A stretch of DNA of 10,265 nt from NCBI RefSeq assembly GCF_000003605.2, contig NW_003112002.1, positions 2,930-13,194 on the forward strand, written 5' to 3'. The translations under genes were made by a program, and so were the position numbers. Positions within the stretch are counted from its first letter, which is position 1; the number at the start of each line of letters is the position of its first letter. Under the pieces are notes generated by a model. That model had not been told where the DNA came from and ran no database searches. It was given only the letters and a program-made list of their open reading frames with translations. Positions 7,836-10,265 of this stretch are shown here, in pieces. The stretch is from Saccoglossus kowalevskii (lineage: Eukaryota > Hemichordata > Enteropneusta > Harrimaniidae).

Positions 7836-7867
7836 GGTTGGTTCATGGAAGGTGTCATTCAACTGAT

Positions 7868-7912
7868 TCAACACATATCACTGTACGTTTCTGGGATTGT
7901 CATAATGTCCAT
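7868..7912 (-). promoter_or_regulatory. Upstream ORF or disrupted N-terminus of the UNC5CL-like gene
   Basis: An ATG at 7910-7912 has a strong start context (AACATGG) and opens 14 codons, MDIMTIPETYSDMC, ending in TGA at 7868-7870. It terminates about 30 bases before the annotated ATG, and the main frame is already open across the end of this short ORF. The junction reads GATATGTGTTGAAT; the upstream frame and the main frame differ there by one TG dinucleotide. The sequence therefore fits a translation-limiting upstream ORF, an N-terminus broken by a two-base change, or a sequencing or assembly error. Use of a splice acceptor such as GTTGAATCAG just downstream is also possible. Confidence 0.4.
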
Positions 7913-8728
7913 GTTGAATTCTTGGTGTTTAGTGATGAATAAATCCTCAGCATTTCATTATTCAGTTCCCATTACATGTCAGTCTGTATGGAGGATCAAG
8001 AAGAAAATATTTTATCACTTTTCATACATATTTATTAACATTATATATTATTAAAATCTACTGTATTGTAAACATGTATCATAATTCTATTGTTATACTA
8101 TATATAACTATTTTTGAACTGTTTACACCAAACATTTGTATGTTGTATTATTTCAGAAAAACTATGAACTAACAATGAATAAATAATAAATTAAAGTAAA
8201 TTATTATAAATCTCACATTACCATTTCTGTGAATACTTATCTGCATTTCTTCCAAAACGTACCTGCACTCAATCAAATTTTCCCTTATTTGGGGTTTACC
8301 TACATTACTTGACATTTTCAATCAACTGATGTCACATTGAAACACTAATTGCTTTGTTCAAATTTGACACAGAACCATTATGGTAATAGAATTTTATCAC
8401 TGAAGGCAACTTGCACACAGCACAAAATTATTAATTATTACTACAAGCAGAAAAAAATTAAGGTTATCCTGAGAAGACAATAAAGTACAAATCAACCTGT
8501 GCTGTGTATTGGCTGTCATCATGTTTACTTTGATAACATGATAACCACATAAAATATGTAAAAATAAATAATTAAATCAGGAATAATAAGTCTGAACTAT
8601 TTATCCATCCGTTCATGCAGTATCATCTGGAACTATTTCATGGGCAACCTTTGACTAATTATGTTTAAACTTAATGCACATCCATGTATGATGACTTACA
8701 TATCCTCATCAATTTTTGTTATCATTTG
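7913..8728. other. 5' flank of the UNC5CL-like gene, AT-rich, no gene seen
   Basis: This is the upstream side of the minus-strand gene and should hold its promoter or an upstream intron. TATATA-like strings occur near 8098-8106, but the whole stretch is so AT-rich that no TATA box can be assigned. A ten-base inverted pair, ACACAGCACA at 8415-8424 and TGTGCTGTGT at 8498-8507, is present with a 73-base gap. No Ig or thrombospondin exon for a full-length UNC5 receptor was recognised on the minus strand. Confidence 0.4.
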
Positions 8729-9530
8729 ATCAATTATTGCCGACTGGCGGACATTTTGGTTCTAAATTTGCTAAATTCTGATGCTTAAATGTGTCCAGAA
8801 CCGTTTCCTAGAGATGAACAAGGTGATATCATTCAAACGTTTTATAAGCATCATGCATATCGGGTTACAGTTGCACATATTTTTCAAGATTCAAGAAGAA
8901 TGGCTGATAAGCAGCCATTTTGACTTTGTTCATTTCTATGCTGCTTCCTAACTATTATGTCACCTGATTCATTTGAAAGTTTGTACACAAGTACTCATAG
9001 GTGATATCAAACAATATGTTATTTTGTGAATTTGTCAAATTGACAAAATTTTGTCTAAAATTCTAAAATCACAGTCTGTCAACATGTCCGGAAGAGTTTC
9101 TTGAACATGAACTGGGAACTGGGTAATTTCCTTCAAACTTAAGAGCTTAAGATTCTATTGAGAGTTTTCACACAAGTAAAATAAAAAATATTGCACGTTT
9201 CTCAGAGATGAACAGGACTATTCAATTCCAACAGGTACTTTTGTATTATATTTTTTTCAAGATTCAAACAAAAATGGCCAACTGGAAGCCATTTTCTTTT
9301 CATCATGAAAGTTTGCATGTAAGTACTATACTATATATACAACCATACAAACTGTAGGTTGTGTTATTTTTTGTGACCTAATCAAATCTATTAAATTTGT
9401 CTAAAATCAGAGTTTGTAAATATGTCTGGAAATATTTCTTGCAGATAAACAGGAATTTTTATCAGGATCATACATACTGGGTTAGAGGTGCAAATCATTT
9501 TAACAACTAGTTTTCTAAGATGGCTTATAT
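8729..9530. repeat. Diverged interspersed/tandem repeat family, units up to about 375 bp
   Basis: The same ordered motifs recur. TTTTCAAGATTCAA followed by AATGGC and GCAGCCATTTT or GGAAGCCATTTT occurs at 8881-8921 and 9255-9295, with a related GCCGACTGGCGGACATTTT at 8740. AAGTTTG followed by AAGTACT, then a T-rich GTGA segment and TTGTCTAAAAT, occurs at 8978-9060 and 9308-9407. ATGTCCGGAAGAGTTTCTTG-like boxes occur at 8790, 9084 and 9422, and GTTTC-AGAGATGAACAGG-like boxes at 8803, 9198 and 9434. Spacing is uneven (about 160 to 375 bp), so the copies have lost or gained segments. No coding capacity remains. This looks like an old non-autonomous repeat, family unknown. Confidence 0.7.
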
Positions 9531-9721
9531 GATATTCAAATTCAGTACAATGATTCGACATTCTGGATTTTGTTTGCACATTACCAAATTTGATCTCATC
9601 ACAGCGCTACACTCCCGGATTGCTGCGAGGGATGAACTTCGGCATTAAATACAGTGCATTGCCAATTCTTATTCTTCATGAAAACCACCTGATCGATCTG
9701 ATATCCGATATCAAGTAGGTA

Positions 9722-9737
9722 GATATATATATATATC
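9722..9737. repeat. AT dinucleotide microsatellite
   Basis: Seven AT repeats bounded by G and C form the perfect palindrome GATATATATATATATC. Such short runs are usually length-variable between individuals. Confidence 0.85.
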
Positions 9738-10122
9738 TTGTTTGTTTTTCTGGTAGAAATGCAAGACCATTTCTATAAACTACTAGACCGATTGTATTAA
9801 CATTGGATGCAATATAAATGCATGTATATATCTGGTTATTAAAAGGGAGGTGTCACCACCATGCGAGTCATATAATTACATAGATTGAGAAGATATGTAG
9901 GCATGCCATAAATGTACAACCCAAGACATTGATCCAAATATTCATGAGATTAGTTAAAATTATATCACAAATTAAGATCTCTAATTATTAGAAAAAAACA
10001 AAAAACAAACAAGCATAGTGTTTGTATTTGATATTGACAAATGTTCAAGCTAGTAGAAACTTTCGCAGACTTTGAGGTAAAAAACATGAAATGCATAACA
10101 GTTACTTTCTAAATAAGTGTGC

Positions 10123-10142
10123 TACCATGGTGACGCATGGTA
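10123..10142. repeat. Short inverted repeat (7-bp arms, 6-base loop)
   Basis: TACCATG at 10123-10129 and CATGGTA at 10136-10142 are exact reverse complements around GTGACG. No T-run follows and no gene ends nearby, so no function is proposed. Confidence 0.5.
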
Positions 10143-10265
10143 TACAAAGGTCAACAAATGAAAATATGCATATCAAGGTTATAGGTGTCAAAGGCCATCT
10201 ATGTAGGCCTAAAATTTAAATAACCATGTTAGCAATATGCATGTATGTAAATGTGTCAAAATGGG

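Larger units (their letters stand above)
9531..10265. other. Right-end spacer with small islands, no gene supported
   Basis: No gene is supported here. The stretch holds a GC-richer island at about 9593-9718 that is open on both strands, a short AT microsatellite and a hairpin-forming inverted repeat, all treated separately. The rest is AT-rich DNA without recognisable content. Confidence 0.4.

Noticed and set aside
7872-7874. GTG at 7874 as start codon, giving 640 residues
   Set aside because: Animal nuclear genes very rarely start at GTG and the context is not special; the first in-frame ATG, 13 codons later, was used instead.
7033-8054. Plus-strand open frames opposite the UNC5CL-like gene
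   Set aside because: They are antisense shadows of the coding frame and its 24-bp repeat; they have no domains and no independent signals.
8415-8507. Inverted pair ACACAGCACA / TGTGCTGTGT as ends of a small transposon
   Set aside because: Arms are only ten bases, the flanks do not extend the match, and no target-site duplication is visible.
7913-10265. Ig or thrombospondin exons of a full-length UNC5 receptor upstream of the gene
   Set aside because: No cysteine- and tryptophan-patterned exon was recognised on the minus strand; such exons could still lie beyond the window.

Overview
The window is eukaryotic and looks like intergenic plus genic DNA from an animal, probably a marine invertebrate. 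I lean towards a lophotrochozoan such as a mollusc, but this is inference and lancelets or other invertebrates are not excluded. The reasons are the AT-rich non-coding background, long tandem satellites, diverged interspersed repeats, animal-type splice and polyadenylation motifs, and one gene from a metazoan-only family. Nothing prokaryotic or viral was recognised.

Layout. Positions 1-1495 are a minisatellite of about 50 units with a 30-bp period, showing nested duplications and two compensating one-base slips. Positions 1496-2492 are unassigned AT-rich DNA. Positions 2493-3181 hold a near-perfect 97-bp tandem repeat of just over seven copies. Each copy carries a branch-point-like motif, a pyrimidine tract ending in CAG, an 18-nt block and a consensus 5' splice site, so the array reads like seven micro-exons separated by 79-nt introns. 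Positions 3298-3600 hold a diverged repeat of about 162 bp. Positions 3600-5840 are mostly non-coding but include weak exon-like islands (4053-4136 on +, 4793-4949 on -, 5213-5232 on +).

The one convincing gene is on the minus strand (5952-7835). It encodes a single-exon, membrane-anchored protein with ZU5, UPA and death domains, closest in architecture to UNC5CL and to the cytoplasmic half of netrin receptors of the UNC5 family. It has a Ser/Pro/Thr/Gln-rich linker built from an in-frame 24-bp minisatellite. Just upstream is a strong-context ATG whose short frame ends where a two-base difference would join it to the main frame. This is either an upstream ORF or a disrupted or mis-sequenced N-terminus.

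From 7913 to the end no gene was recognised. Positions 8729-9530 carry a second diverged repeat family, followed by a small GC-richer island near 9593-9718, an AT microsatellite and a short hairpin near the end. No new multi-gene system is visible. The most unusual items are the splice-signal-bearing satellite and the N-terminus of the UNC5CL-like gene.
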